In this document: piece after piece, positions 21,353 to 32,728 of the stretch
Layout: each line of letters opens with the position of its first letter
Numbering within the stretch: the first letter of the stretch is position 1
Source of the DNA: Chrysomallon squamiferum
Lineage: Eukaryota; Mollusca; Gastropoda; Neomphalida; Peltospiridae
DNA: 64,000 bases
Reading direction: 5' to 3'
NCBI GenBank assembly: GCA_012295275.1
Contig: CM022667.1
Coordinates: 20,752,910-20,816,909, forward strand
The notes under the pieces: generated by a model
What the model was told of the DNA's origin: nothing
The model's database searches: none
The model's input: the letters and a program-made list of their open reading frames with translations, nothing else
Translations under genes and position numbers: made by a program

Positions 21353-24300
21353 ATGGCTGAGAATCAGATGGAACAAGCATATCATGAGAGTTGTCGCAGA
21401 AATGGATGGACCTGCCCACTTCACACCTTCCAAATTATTGCCTGGATTGTCCTGTTCTACTTTATTTTTATTTACTTCACAACACTTGTTCCTGCTCTTC
21501 CAACAGAATGGCAACCTGCTGGATATATTGTATCTTTTTACAGTTACTTATTAAAACAAACACAATAAAATTATTTATTAATTTATATATATGTAAAAGG
21601 ACAATGTCCTTTTTGTTTCATACATAACCTTCTAATTTTAAAAAATTACCAATTTATAAATTTTCATCTAAAGATTTTTAAGACTGATTGTATATTTTTA
21701 ATAATAAATCTTTAACAAATTGCTAGATAAATGGAATAGCTTGTGTAGTCCATGTGATTTGCCATATAGTTGCTACAAGCATCAACCCAGCAGACAAGGC
21801 AGTGTTAAATAAACGCTTACATCTAACTATTGCTTATTTGGATCGCACCAAGCATCGACATGTTATAGAAAATCAACACTGCTATTTGTGTGAGGTCACT
21901 GTGTAAGTTTGATATAACTATATAAAACTATTTAATAATTTCCTTTTTCACAATTATTGATATAAATGTTATTACTGAATATTTAAAAAAATAAAAGTTA
22001 AATGTTTAAAATATGCATTAATCCTTTTACCAAGAAACATGTTTAATACTAATAATTTCCATAAATTAAAATGCTGTCTGTTTAGTAAATGAAAATAATA
22101 TTAATGTCTGTAAAATTTGTTTTTAAGTGGTGAGAGGTCTAAACACTGCAGTGCATGTAATAAATGCGTTTCTGACTTTGACCATCACTGCAAATGGCTC
22201 AACAACTGTGTTGGTGGACGTAACTACAGGTATAGTTTGATAGTAATGTTATGACACTATGTGCAAAGTCTGTATTAATATAAGCACTGATATTATAAGT
22301 TAAAATGATTGCTTTGATCTGAGTATTTAGTTTCTTTCTATAATGTAATGTTTAGCCTATAGAATATTAATAATTAAAAATTAATAGCATTGACCTAAAA
22401 TAATTTTTTAATGTTAAATCTCTGAAGTAAGCAACAAAACAAGTTTGTTAGTCCTATTCTAATTGTGATTTAGTAAGATTTCTTAAAAAATATCAAACTT
22501 TTTTCTTATGTTAACATTAGACAATGAATATAAATTTTTTATTATTTTATTCATTGATATTTGTAAATTTCTGATTTACATAATGTAATAGGAAAATAAC
22601 TAAGAAATATTTTTTATTTAAAAATATGTCCATTATAATGGTAACAAAAATGACTATTGCTGGTTTCTAATTTGATCAATGTGGATTATTTATTCATACA
22701 TGTATTTTTTTTCAATCTGAGTATTTTGCAGAGATCTCATTATAATTTTGAAGTTAAATATCAAGAAATTATTTTAATTTAGAATAATTATGAATTATGA
22801 CAGAAGTACACTGCTCATGAGATTACATGATTTTATGATTTCTTACAGATGGTTCATTGCAACACTGATAAGTGCAGCTGTTGCTTCACTCATGAGTATT
22901 TGTGTCTGTCTGACTGAATTTATTGGGTACTTCATTGATAAAAACACTGGAGAAATCCTCCAGCCTTACAGAGGTTAGCTTTTAATTCACCTGTTACAGT
23001 CACTTACTGCAGGGGGCTTTCAAATTACTCTGGTGCCATCACACCTATGTATCTATGTGACAAATGTTTTGCATGATGGCCAAAACTTGTGTTCCCTGCT
23101 GTTTTGGCCAAATAATGAAAATCAGTTTGAAAGCCCAGTTAGTGACTGTTTATTTTGTATAATGTGTACAGTAAAATCATAAATCAAAATAACAATAGTA
23201 ATATGTTTTTCATTCCAGTAAACACTAAAAAAAACACAAATGACCCAAAACTGCATATACTGTTGTTGTTGTACTCAAAGTACCCTCATAAAAGCATATA
23301 TCATAAATGTACCAAAATATTTAGACTCATCAGTACAGAAAGGTAAAATGCTTAACTGTGTTTTAAGTTCATATTGTACTTATTGTTTCATAAACAAGCT
23401 CTTGTTTAAATAAAATCTGTTGTAACAATTTACTTCTTCTCTTTTTTCCAGACTATATTCATTCACAAAAATCAAGTAAGTATTGGATTTAACCAGTGAA
23501 ATAATGTTAAAGTAATTGATCCCCAAATATGATAATTTATGTGATAAATGTGCAGAACTGAAGATAAACAGTATTTTAGTCAGTCATTTCAGTCATTCCT
23601 GTGTTTTGTAATTATTTTTAGTTATTTCTATTTTTGTTATTGTAACATTCTGATGTTTCAAAATTAATCTCAGTATTAAATATGGTGGACAGTTATGAAA
23701 TTATTAGGGTTTTTTGGTCACTTAGGCACCAACACAAAACTAAAGAAATAAAATAAGTTTGAAATTTGTTTTAGTGAAAGGTGTGTGATATTTTAATTTA
23801 CTCTGATTTTTTGTAGGTAATGAAACAGATGGGGCTGTGTTTACACTAGTGTACCAGCCTGTGCCTGACTGGGCCTGGATAACAATACTGATGATAACAA
23901 TGGCACTTACGTTAGCCTCAATAGGCTTGTTAATTCATCTCCTGCTTTTTCATCTTTACTTAGGTGAGTGCAGCTGACAGAATTATATAATGTTATTTAA
24001 AATGTTGCAGTCATTTGAAACAATGTGTATATTTTAATTGCTTTGTTTTTATTTATTTATTTTAAAATTCATAAAGTACTTGGCTAGGCATAGCACAAAA
24101 AGTTATGTCAAATGTTTTCAGTGTTTATTGCAGATATATTAGTTTTTAGTTTTAAACTATATCTTTTGATACAGAACACTCATTGGGGTCCTTATAGTGC
24201 CATAAGGACACATGAAATTGGAGTTAAGAAAATTGGTATTGACCAATGTTAATAAATAGCATGTTGCAATACAAATTAAAACACACATTAACTTGAGTTT

Positions 24301-25960
24301 GGCACTTTTACGTTTAACTGCATCAAGTGTAGTGAGTTTATCCTTCACAGAAAAATAGTTCAGGATTTCACTATATAACTGACCTTTTTATTATATATTT
24401 TTTCTCCCTTATTTCCACTATAAATCACTCTGTTGGTAAGATTATAGTAAACTTTTATGTAATTGAAAATATATTACATGTTATTGTTATTCATAATTTC
24501 CAGAACTTATCAACCTAGTCATCCAAGTTTAATGATGTGAAAGAGTTAAATCTGTCAGTTACTTAAAGCGAAAAAATATGTAATAATAATATAGTTATTT
24601 GAAGTAATATTTTTGTGTGTTACAGCATTCAAAGGTTTGAGTACGTATGACTACATTGTTAAGCAGCGTGAAACTGTAAAGGAACAGGAAACCAGATGTC
24701 AAGAAGTGAAGACAATCTCTTCAAAATGTAAAATGGTAAATACACATCTTAACTCATTAAATATCTGTATACTCTAAAAATTAAATCATATTAAATTATA
24801 TTTTGGTTGATAAAAACTAAAAAATTTATAACATTTTATACTATTGTGATTTAATTTCTGTCGTCAATAAAATGTTTTATTATTTCTCAATCTTTCAGTT
24901 TTTGGTTTGTTTATTATTTAAAATAATTAATCTTCTTTTTTCAGAATCGAATCAAACCTTCAAAGAAAACATCACCAGTAGAAAGTGATTCATATCAGTC
25001 TGCCAAGTAAGATATTTTTTAATTTATCAGCTTCAGTCCTTTATGCAGATTTTGATAGGTGATAAATAAACACACTATTCATGTTTTCATTAATTGTTAG
25101 GTATGCTTGTCATTTGGATTCTAAGAATACTTTTGATCTACAGCAATTTTTAAAAAATGTGATGATTTTTCAATAGCTGTGATTTTAAAATATTTCTTGA
25201 TTATAATGTTGACAGGCAACTATAAAAAAAATAATTTTTAATTTTTTCCCCAGTGGTGTAAGAAATAGTGAAGATTTAAAGAATGTGCAGTCAGAAGAAA
25301 CATTAAATGAAGGAGAAACACCACCACCAACAGCAAGCCCAATTTATCTCAACAAAAATATGGTAAATGTGTATTACTAAGACAAATTATAGTTGAAATT
25401 TACAATATATAATATTTTTATTTTGCTATTTCAAATTATTTCATAGTTATATTGGAGGTTTTTATTAGAAGTTCCTGACATTCTAAAGGGAGCTAACCAT
25501 GGCATTTACAGTAGTGCACTGAATATCTTTTATTTTGACACATGAAACGATATGAGAATTTATGTCAATTTAAAAATTATAAGTATTTTTGATAATTTAA
25601 AAATTAAGAAGTTAATTACTTTTTAACTTTATAGGTTTTTTAATCTTTTATTAACAGTCTGCTAATACGACAAGTGACACTTCTACAAAAATTAAAAAAT
25701 TAAAAAAGAAGAGATCATCAACACCACAACAAAAAAGTAATGTTGGTAAGATATATTTTTATTCTTTATCTTAGGTAAATATTGCTTACAAGTTAAATGA
25801 AAAACAGAGTACTATAAATCATATAACTTATCATTTGATTTCCCATTCTTGAATTGTAATATGTTGTATAGTTTTGAAATATTAAAAATGTAATTTTAAT
25901 TATACTGTAAATATGGAAAGAACTTTGGTTCTTGTTATAGATACGGTAATTCCCTATTAT

Positions 25961-26012
<52 letters not shown>

Positions 26013-26572
26013 CCTTTCTAGATAACAAACAAGATGAAGATGTAGAAGCTGAAAAGAACAGTTCTAATTCACATCACTCTGATCATCACTTGGATTTTGC
26101 AGAGTCTCTGAGAGAAGTGAATGAAATAAAAACTGGGGGGAATATTTCTGCAGACAGTGCTGTCTTTACTGAAAACATGTTTTCTTCTCAATCCAATCTC
26201 CTTTCAAACACAAAAAAGCCAATGAAGAAAAAGAAGAAAAAGTCTAAAACTACAAAGATGAATGGCAATGAAAGTTTAAATCAGACAATGATATTTACTG
26301 TGAATGACGATGCCAAACTGAACATGGATGGTTCATTAGATTATACCGATGGTTTCAGAACTCTTCCGCTGACACCTGTGATGCTACACAAACAAGTCAA
26401 TGAAGTGCCACCACTTGACTTTGCTGGTCTTCGGTCAAGCACTGAAAGCAACAACACATATAGACCATACACTGGAACAGTGCGCTCTACAGACACTGTG
26501 ATGTATTCAGCTGAACATCTACAGCATAATTTAAAATCAGTTCCTGAACTTCAGATAGATACTGAAGTGTAG
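21353..26572 (+). CDS. ZDHHC1: DHHC palmitoyltransferase, ZDHHC1/ZDHHC11 type (11 exons)
   Basis: Exons 21353-21542, 21740-21902, 22128-22229, 22849-22973, 23452-23475, 23817-23963, 24626-24735, 24945-25006, 25254-25362, 25658-25745 and 26022-26572 have consistent phases and give 556 residues ending in TAG. The enzyme transfers palmitate from acyl-CoA to cysteines of membrane proteins. The start [17 protein letters not shown] and TEWQPAGY are hallmarks of the ZDHHC1 group. The Cys-rich domain spans about 106-152: C-x2-C, HCSACNKC, catalytic DHHC at 136-139, then NNCVGGRNY. Hydrophobic spans lie at about 25-47, 56-80, 153-180 and 220-247, giving the usual four-helix layout. STYDYIV after helix 4 replaces the TTxE motif, as in vertebrate LTTYEYIV. 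The tail from about 250 is long, hydrophilic and Lys-rich, and ends DTEV, a class I PDZ ligand. Exon 1 uses an unusual donor (ACA|gttact), chosen because it restores the family's spacing before HVICHIV; gtatct 9 bp earlier would break frame. ZDHHC1 is known in mammals as an ER protein with a role in STING signalling. Confidence 0.93.
25797..25860 (+). repeat. Short intronic sequence duplicated in the 3' flank
   Basis: ATAAATCATATAACTTATCATTT followed by TTTCCCATTCTTGAA in intron 10 of the ZDHHC1-like gene recurs in the same orientation at about 26905-26950, just past the stop codon, with one 2-bp indel difference. Confidence 0.6.
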
Positions 26573-28592
26573 ACATTATGGATTTATATATATAATTTAT
26601 TTTTATTATTATTTTTTTCATTGTCACTCCTCTGTTTTTGTGGACATTCATTATCTAACTTACAGAATTTGAATTATCCAAATCATTCCAAATGAATATA
26701 TACCTCAATATAAGTGTGTGATAGAAACATCTTTGTTAATCTATCATATGAAAATTTGAATTAACATTTTATGCTCTTATCAATTAATTTAGCTTTTCAT
26801 CATAGTTTTTTAGTGCTTGTCAAAGCATGTAAAAAAATATGTGTATGTAAGATATATTAGATATTAGGAAAAAGACTCTATTTTAAATTACTTAACTGAG
26901 AAATTAAATGAAATCATATAACTTATCATTTATTTCCCATTCTTGAACTAAAAATGAAGATAATTAAGATATCTGAATTTGATTTAATTTGATAGGTTTA
27001 CTGGTTTTATAAATAAAATCCATATTTACTTTTTTTAAATCCTGCCTGGCATGTTTTGAACAGAGCATGTTTTAGAATGTTGAAACTGAAAAATCAAACT
27101 TTTCTTGTGAGAAATGGGAAAATAATTGTTGGCCAAATTAATAGAATATTGTTTGTCTGTATTAGAAAGAGTCTGTGATATTTAATATATATTTATTCTG
27201 TGATATAAAAGGATAGCAAATGTATTGAATATTTTATTTGTAGTTTCATACACTAACTTACCTATAATCATTAATTTTGTGTGTTTCAGTGTGTAATGTT
27301 GTTTTGTAAGTAGTCATCATGATTTTGTTAAGTGTACATGATGAAAAATAAACCTGTTAGTGAAATTACTGAATGAAACTGGTAAATGTGTTATTTAGGC
27401 AATCAGCTTTTAGATATAAAATTACTAATGTGGAATCTCAGAGTGAATAAAATATTTTAACAAGTACCAACACAGGTTTCACACACTTCAATAAGATCTT
27501 AACTATTTTAATTTGAACCTATAGATAGTTGGGTTTTTAATGGTATTTTATTGCAACAAATCACTAGTTTATTAGCTATTCAGACAGCTGATTTATATAT
27601 ATAGTATCCCAGCAAGATAAACTATTTAAAATAAAATTTTACTCTACTATTTCTACTTAAACATTTATAATACTTGTTAGAAGTCAACTAAAGTTTGTGA
27701 GATCATGCAGTTGTAACATGTTTTAATTAATATATAAAGAAAGAAATTTGTTTCTTGTGTAGGTAACATTCTATAAAGACAGCTGAGTATATCTTTTTGT
27801 TACAGCTCAAGAACAGTATGGCAGGATATCACTATGTCAGTTTTATTCTCAAGACACTCATATTAGATTATTTAGATGTGAAGTACTGAAAGTTGGTTGC
27901 CATAACAATATTGCAAACTGTGATGAATTTTTTATTGTTATCTAGTTTAGTTTTGTCAGTAAGTATTTTTAAACTGACAAAATTCAGTCTTAAGGTACAC
28001 GTATTAAGCTTTATGAAAATTAAGATATATAATATATCTCATGTTTATTTATGTAAATAGCTTGTAAATTTGACTTTAGATGGATAACAACTTTATCATG
28101 TCAATAAAGTGGCATGATTCATTCATTAGATTTAAAAAATATAACTTCTACACAGTTGTTATAAAATTCACTTTATTTACTTATTTAAATATTTTATTTG
28201 TATTTTGTTATATAAATTATTTTACCTATTTTTCAGAATTTACATTTATTTTAAAATTTTGAAGAAAATATTCTTTATTAATGTCATAAGCAGTATAAAC
28301 TTTATTGATCAACAAGTATTTTCATTTTTAAATGTTCTTTTTTTTTCATGTTATTTTGTGATCCGTCCATATCATTGTATTTATGTTAAAAGATTCCTAT
28401 TTTATACAGATTTTAGATATTTAGATGTTTTGTTTTTGTTTAATGTTTTATTTTTGTTATTGTAACATTCTGATGTTTCAAAACTAAACTCAGTATTAAA
28501 TATGGTGAACAGCAGTAAATGTATTTGTTTTTCTTTCTTTTGTTTTTATTATTATTATTATTTTATCTTTATAGTTATAATATTTTTATATA
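26573..28592 (+). other. 3' UTR and flank of the ZDHHC1-like gene
   Basis: AT-rich, with no coding signal. Possible polyadenylation signals AATAAA occur at 27347-27352, within the duplicated block at about 27447, and near 28103. The segment also contains the source-like copy of the 170-bp sequence (27367-27536) and a 65-bp repeat at about 28448-28512 that matches 23628-23692 in intron 5. Confidence 0.6.
27367..27536 (+). repeat. 170-bp sequence, 3'-flank copy (second copy at 29491-29660)
   Basis: This block in the 3' flank of the ZDHHC1-like gene, starting TACTGAATGAAACTGG and ending near TAGATAGTTGGG, is matched base for base at 29491-29660 apart from about two substitutions plus a one- or two-base difference at the very end. 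It carries AATAAA. No flanking direct repeat is evident at this site, unlike at the other copy. Confidence 0.9.
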
Positions 28593-29001
28593 CTGTTGAC
28601 CCATAATTTCACGGACTAATAGCATGAGCACAGAGTTGGAAAATGCAAAAGTCTGGGAAATTGCAAATGTAAGCATTAACCTAAAATTACACTGAACTTC
28701 AGTACCTTATAACAGTATGTAATGCAGTAATATAATAATGTAAAACTAATAGACAAAAACAATTTAAACAAATATGTATATGTAAAGTAAAATGAAAGTA
28801 GGTTGGGTTCAGATACAAAATCTACTCCTAATGGAAAGTGGACTGAAATCAGGTTGCCACAATCATTAGTTGGGCTCAGAATAACTGAATTGTACCAAGA
28901 GATGCAGTTTCAAGTGGGAAATGGCAGTAAGTTCAAACTTATTTTTTCTAGTTTTGTGCCGGTTTTTGAAAGCCCAGATTCATGAAATCGAGGGTCAACA
29001 G
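28593..29001. mobile_element. Pogo-type MITE with TA target duplication
   Basis: The left end CTGTTGACCC (from 28593) and the right end GGGTCAACAG (to 29001) are perfect 10-bp inverted repeats. TA flanks both ends (28591-28592 and 29002-29003), giving a 409-bp element. Similarity continues weakly inside the ends (ATTTCACG against ATTTCATG). No transposase is present. The GTTGACCC terminus resembles those of the pogo/Tigger group in vertebrates. Confidence 0.8.
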
Positions 29002-29029
29002 TATATATATATATATATACACACACACA

Positions 29030-29262
29030 CAGGGTGTCCTGTAAGTTTCCATGTACATATGGTTTTATCTCAAGCAACGTATCACCAACGCCATTACAAG
29101 CAAAATTCCAGCTGTGATTGAATGTGTTCTTCAGCAGTGGAGGACACGCACTGAAATGTGTTTTCAACATAATGGCAGTCATGTAGAGCATGTTATATAA
29201 ATATGGTTTTTCATATAAAAAAGTTTATTTTTCCTATATAGGAAATTTTATGGGCCACCCTG
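29030..29262. mobile_element. Internally deleted mariner/IS630-type element
   Basis: The ends CAGGGTGTCCTGTAAGTTT (29030 onward) and the complement of AAATTTTATGGGCCACCCTG (to 29262) form imperfect inverted repeats of about 20 bp. Between them, 29069-29200 on the plus strand is open for 43 codons: RITNAITSKIPAVIEC, then RTRTEMCFQHNGSHVEHVI and stop. This is the conserved C-terminal tail of mariner-like transposases of the RI-x-AI ... GxHIEH type. The catalytic domain is missing. Confidence 0.75.
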
Positions 29263-29294
29263 TATGTATATATATATATATAATTTTTATTATA

Positions 29295-29319
29295 CAGTAG
29301 TACCTTGACTTATGAGTTC
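29295..29319. repeat. Tigger left terminal inverted repeat
   Basis: Starts CAGTAGTACCTTGACTTATG. It pairs with 31681-31705 with four mismatches and is preceded by TA. Confidence 0.9.
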
Positions 29320-29490
29320 AATTCATTCCATGACAGAGCTCATAACTCATAATTTGCTCATATATCAAATAAATATTCCCAACAAGAATACCATTAACAT
29401 GTTCCAGCCCCCCAAAAAAACCACACCAGTTTTTTGTGATGTGTTTTTAAATAAGAAAAATATATTTATAAATGATAAATACAAGCAAAT

Positions 29491-29660
29491 TACTGAATGA
29501 AACTGGAAAATGTGTTATTTAGGCAATCAACTTTTAGATATAAAATTACTAATGTGGAATCTCAGAGTGAATAAAATATTTTAACAAGTACCAACACAGG
29601 TTTCACACACTTCAATAAGATCTTAACTATTTTAATTTGAACCTATAGATAGTTGGTTTT
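29491..29660 (+). repeat. 170-bp host-flank copy inserted in the Tigger, with 8-bp direct repeats
   Basis: The segment is nearly identical to 27367-27536 in the 3' flank of the ZDHHC1-like gene. It is bounded by AAGCAAAT on both sides (29483-29490 and 29661-29668), which looks like a target-site duplication made on insertion. The segment ends show no inverted repeats and no poly(A) run. Its mechanism of entry is unclear. Confidence 0.85.
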
Positions 29661-29725
29661 AAGCAAATGTTAAGAAATATATTGTTTTGTAAAGTGTAGT
29701 TACCTTGGAGATCAGACAACTTGGC

Positions 29726-31453
29726 CTAACTTAATTGCTCATTTCTTTTCACTTTACATTCGCTTAACTTAATCTTCTTAATTGTCCTTTTTGCCATGCT
29801 TTCCTCACTTTCATCGGCATGGTGTTGAAATATAAATTTTTCCAAGAAGGCTTGATTCATCCTCCTTTTCAGAATGTTTCGGAAATAAGTCAGGCAAGTG
29901 TCATTATAAAGTGCAGATGCACGACCAGTTGTAATTTTATCTGGGTGTTTCTTTTCAATAAACTGAGAAAGTTTCTCCCACATTCCCAGCATTTTCTTTA
30001 TCTCTGGTGTAGAGATATTCTCTGCTGCCTCTAGCCCTGCCACAGTATGACTGTCAGCATGCAGCTCCTTTAACTCCTCTGTCGTCATATCCTCGGAGCT
30101 CTCCTCAACAAGCTCGTTCACATCATCTTCATCCAACTCCAGGCCCATGGATTTTCCAAGTGTCACAATCTCATCCACCACTGCCACTTCAGGTTGAAAT
30201 TCTTTGAAGTCCATTTCAGAAACAACCTCAGGCCACAGTGTTGTCCATGCAGAGATCAAGGTCCTTTTTGTAACACTTTGCCAGGCCATATCAATAATTC
30301 TGATGCATTCCACAATGTTATAGTGATTCTTCCAGAACTCTCGAAGGGTGAGGTTTGTGTTCTCCGTCACCTCAAAGCAGTGGCAGAACAGGTGCTTGGT
30401 GAAGTACTCCTTGAAATTTGAAAACACCTGCTGGTCCATGGGCTGTAGGAAAGGAGAGATGTTGGGTGGAAGATAGAGAACCTTTATAAAAGTGAACTCG
30501 TTGAGGATTTGGTCTTCAAGGTTTGGTGGGTGAGCAGGAGCACTGTCCAGGACAAGAAGGGCTTGCAGGGGTAGGTTATTTTCCTGGAGATACTTCTTAA
30601 CTGCAGGACCAAATACCATGTTTACCCACTCCACAAAGAACTGCCTGGTGACCCACACCTTTGGGTTTGCCCTCCACATAACCTGGAGTTTTTCTTTTAT
30701 AACCTTCTGCGACTTAAAGACTCTCGGATTTTCTGAATGATATACAAGCAATGGCTTGATCTTGCAGTCGCCACTCGCATTGGCACAAAGTGCGAGTGTT
30801 AACCTATCATTCATGGGTCTGTGGCCTGGCATCTTCTTCTCTTCTGCTGTTATGTAAGTCCTCCTTGGCATCCTTTTCCAGAAGAGCCCTGTCTCATCAC
30901 AGTTGAAGACTTGCTGGGGGATGTATCCTTCGGCTCTTATCATTTCAGCAAAAGTTTTGAGATAATCCTCAGCTGCCTGCTCATCTGAGCTCGCTGCCTC
31001 ACCATGCCTGACGACGTGGTGAATGCCAGTCCTCCTTCTAAAATTGTCGAACCAGCCACGACTGGCTTTAAATTCCGATAGTTCGCCCGAGGAGGTTCCT
31101 GGGGTCTGCTGCAGCAAATCAGCATAAATGGTTCGTGCCTTCTCGCAGATGACACCCTCCATCACAGTATCTCCTGCGAGCTGCTTCTCCGTTAACCACA
31201 CCAACAACAGTTTCTCCATATTATCATGGACAGAGGTCCGTAGTTTAGAAATTATTTTAACGCCTTTGGCTGGACTTATAGCCTTTATCGACTCCTTTTG
31301 CTTCAGTATCGTACATATCGTAGAAGTACTCCGCTCGTACTGTCTAGCTAACTCGACTACACGTACACCTCGCTCATATTTGTTTATGATTTCATGCTTT
31401 AATTCAATGGACATCATCCGCTTCTTTCTCTCACTAACTTTCTTAGGATCCAT
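29726..31453 (-). CDS. Tigger-type (TIGD1-like) transposase, intact reading frame
   Basis: The protein has 575 residues counted from the Met at 31453 (MDPKKVSERKKR). The open frame reaches 24 codons further upstream, but that extension is Cys/Phe-rich and unlike the family. Residues 10-60 form a CENP-B/Psq-type helix-turn-helix (IELKHEIINKYERGV, ELARQYERSTSTICTIL). Residues 75-150 form a second CENP-B-like DNA-binding helix set with GWFDNFRRRTGI. The DDE superfamily domain spans about 180-400, with acidic residues at D186 (FNCDETGLFW), D303 (VLDSAPAHPP) and D340 (PFLQPMDQQ), so the catalytic triad is present. The C-terminal third is acidic, then basic. It should bind the terminal repeats in the nucleus and cut and paste the element at TA. 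No stop or frameshift is visible, so the copy may be young or active. Confidence 0.93.
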   Translation of the reverse strand: MDPKKVSERKKRMMSIELKHEIINKYERGVRVVELARQYERSTSTICTILKQKESIKAISPAKGVKIISKLRTSVHDNMEKLLLVWLTEKQLAGDTVMEGVICEKARTIYADLLQQTPGTSSGELSEFKASRGWFDNFRRRTGIHHVVRHGEAASSDEQAAEDYLKTFAEMIRAEGYIPQQVFNCDETGLFWKRMPRRTYITAEEKKMPGHRPMNDRLTLALCANASGDCKIKPLLVYHSENPRVFKSQKVIKEKLQVMWRANPKVWVTRQFFVEWVNMVFGPAVKKYLQENNLPLQALLVLDSAPAHPPNLEDQILNEFTFIKVLYLPPNISPFLQPMDQQVFSNFKEYFTKHLFCHCFEVTENTNLTLREFWKNHYNIVECIRIIDMAWQSVTKRTLISAWTTLWPEVVSEMDFKEFQPEVAVVDEIVTLGKSMGLELDEDDVNELVEESSEDMTTEELKELHADSHTVAGLEAAENISTPEIKKMLGMWEKLSQFIEKKHPDKITTGRASALYNDTCLTYFRNILKRRMNQAFLEKFIFQHHADESEESMAKRTIKKIKLSECKVKRNEQLS

Positions 31454-31680
31454 TGTAGAAAAATGAAATTTTACAAAATACTGAACAAAATGCGAGCACA
31501 CACAACAGCACAGAGAAAATTCCACAACGGGGTATAACGAGTTAGACGCGGGATTCTGGCCGGATGTTGTGTTATTCGCTGCGCCAACTAGCGGCGGTAT
31601 ATCAAAAGTGGGCTCGTAACTCGGAGTTTGTCTCGCAACGCAAAGCCAAAAATCGACCGGGCGACTCCTGTAAACTCGGA

Positions 31681-31705
31681 AAACTCATAAGTCATGATAC
31701 CACTG
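31681..31705. repeat. Tigger right terminal inverted repeat
   Basis: Its reverse complement starts CAGTGGTATCATGACTTATG. It is followed by TA at 31706-31707. Confidence 0.9.
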
Positions 31706-31707
31706 TA

Positions 31708-32422
31708 TTTTATATTATAGTATGTAATTGAATTTCCATAATACGATAAAGACATAAGAAATAATAAAAGTAAATTTTAGTGAAAAAGTTAATGGCGTTT
31801 TCTTTTTTCTTTTTTTAACGATATCTGAATGTAAATAATAAATATGTGAAATGGCTTCTTTAAATAAGTAAGATATAACTGAAGTAATTTTTTTTTGTTA
31901 TTTTATTATTTTTTTTTCCAATTATTTCATTTAATAATTATTTTCTGACACTTCAACAATGAAAACAAATACTTTAAACATTATCTTCAACAGAAATTCA
32001 CCTTCATGTGAAAGTTTATCTTATGGGAATTGGATTGAAGAAAATTTAAATAGCTATTATATTTAGTTCTATATTTAAAAACAATAATAAAATTCTGTTT
32101 TAAAATTATTATTATTATTATTATTATTATTATTTTTTTTTTTTTTTATGTTTCCGATAAGTATCTTAATAAAAACACCATTTTCTCATTTACTACATAA
32201 ACATCGTTTATACAGTGTAAAAGTTAAATCCAAATATTTTAACGAAATCACATACATATTATATGTCATCCAAAACTGTATAAACCTACAGCAGATAACT
32301 GAAACTACCTGGAAAAATAAAACAACTCTCCAAGAGAAACTGTATGACACAAGATGTGATCTACAGAGAACAGAATCATTCACTCACCGCTTGCCTTGAC
32401 GTGAATTCAACAAGCGATAGAA

Positions 32423-32465
<43 letters not shown>

Positions 32466-32697
32466 TATAACACCAAGTCATTTCTTTCTGGGATCATAGT
32501 AATCTAAACGTAATTAACTGCTTTCAAACATACGAGGTTTTGTATATGAGAGGAAACATGACGCTATCACTCCAGGAATTAGCTGAGTCTGATAACAGTT
32601 GTTGAAACAAAGACTGGGCCGATCTTCATAATGTTTATGTTACTGGAACAGAATACAAATAGTTTAATTTTGCCTGAGATTTTTGTTGTTGTTGTTA

Positions 32698-32728
<31 letters not shown>

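Larger units (their letters stand above)
29295..31705 (-). mobile_element. Apparently complete Tigger (pogo superfamily) transposon
   Basis: A 2411-bp element has 25-bp terminal inverted repeats (29295-29319 and 31681-31705) that match at 21 of 25 positions and share the core TGACTTATGAGTT. TA target duplications lie at 29293-29294 and 31706-31707. It encodes one long, uninterrupted transposase on the minus strand. Vertebrate Tigger1 is about 2.4 kb with a similar terminus. An unrelated 170-bp insert lies between the left end and the transposase stop codon. Confidence 0.93.

Noticed and set aside
31454-31525. 24-codon N-terminal extension of the Tigger transposase
   Set aside because: It is Cys/Phe-rich and unlike the family; MDPKKVSERKKR at 31453 is the usual type of start.
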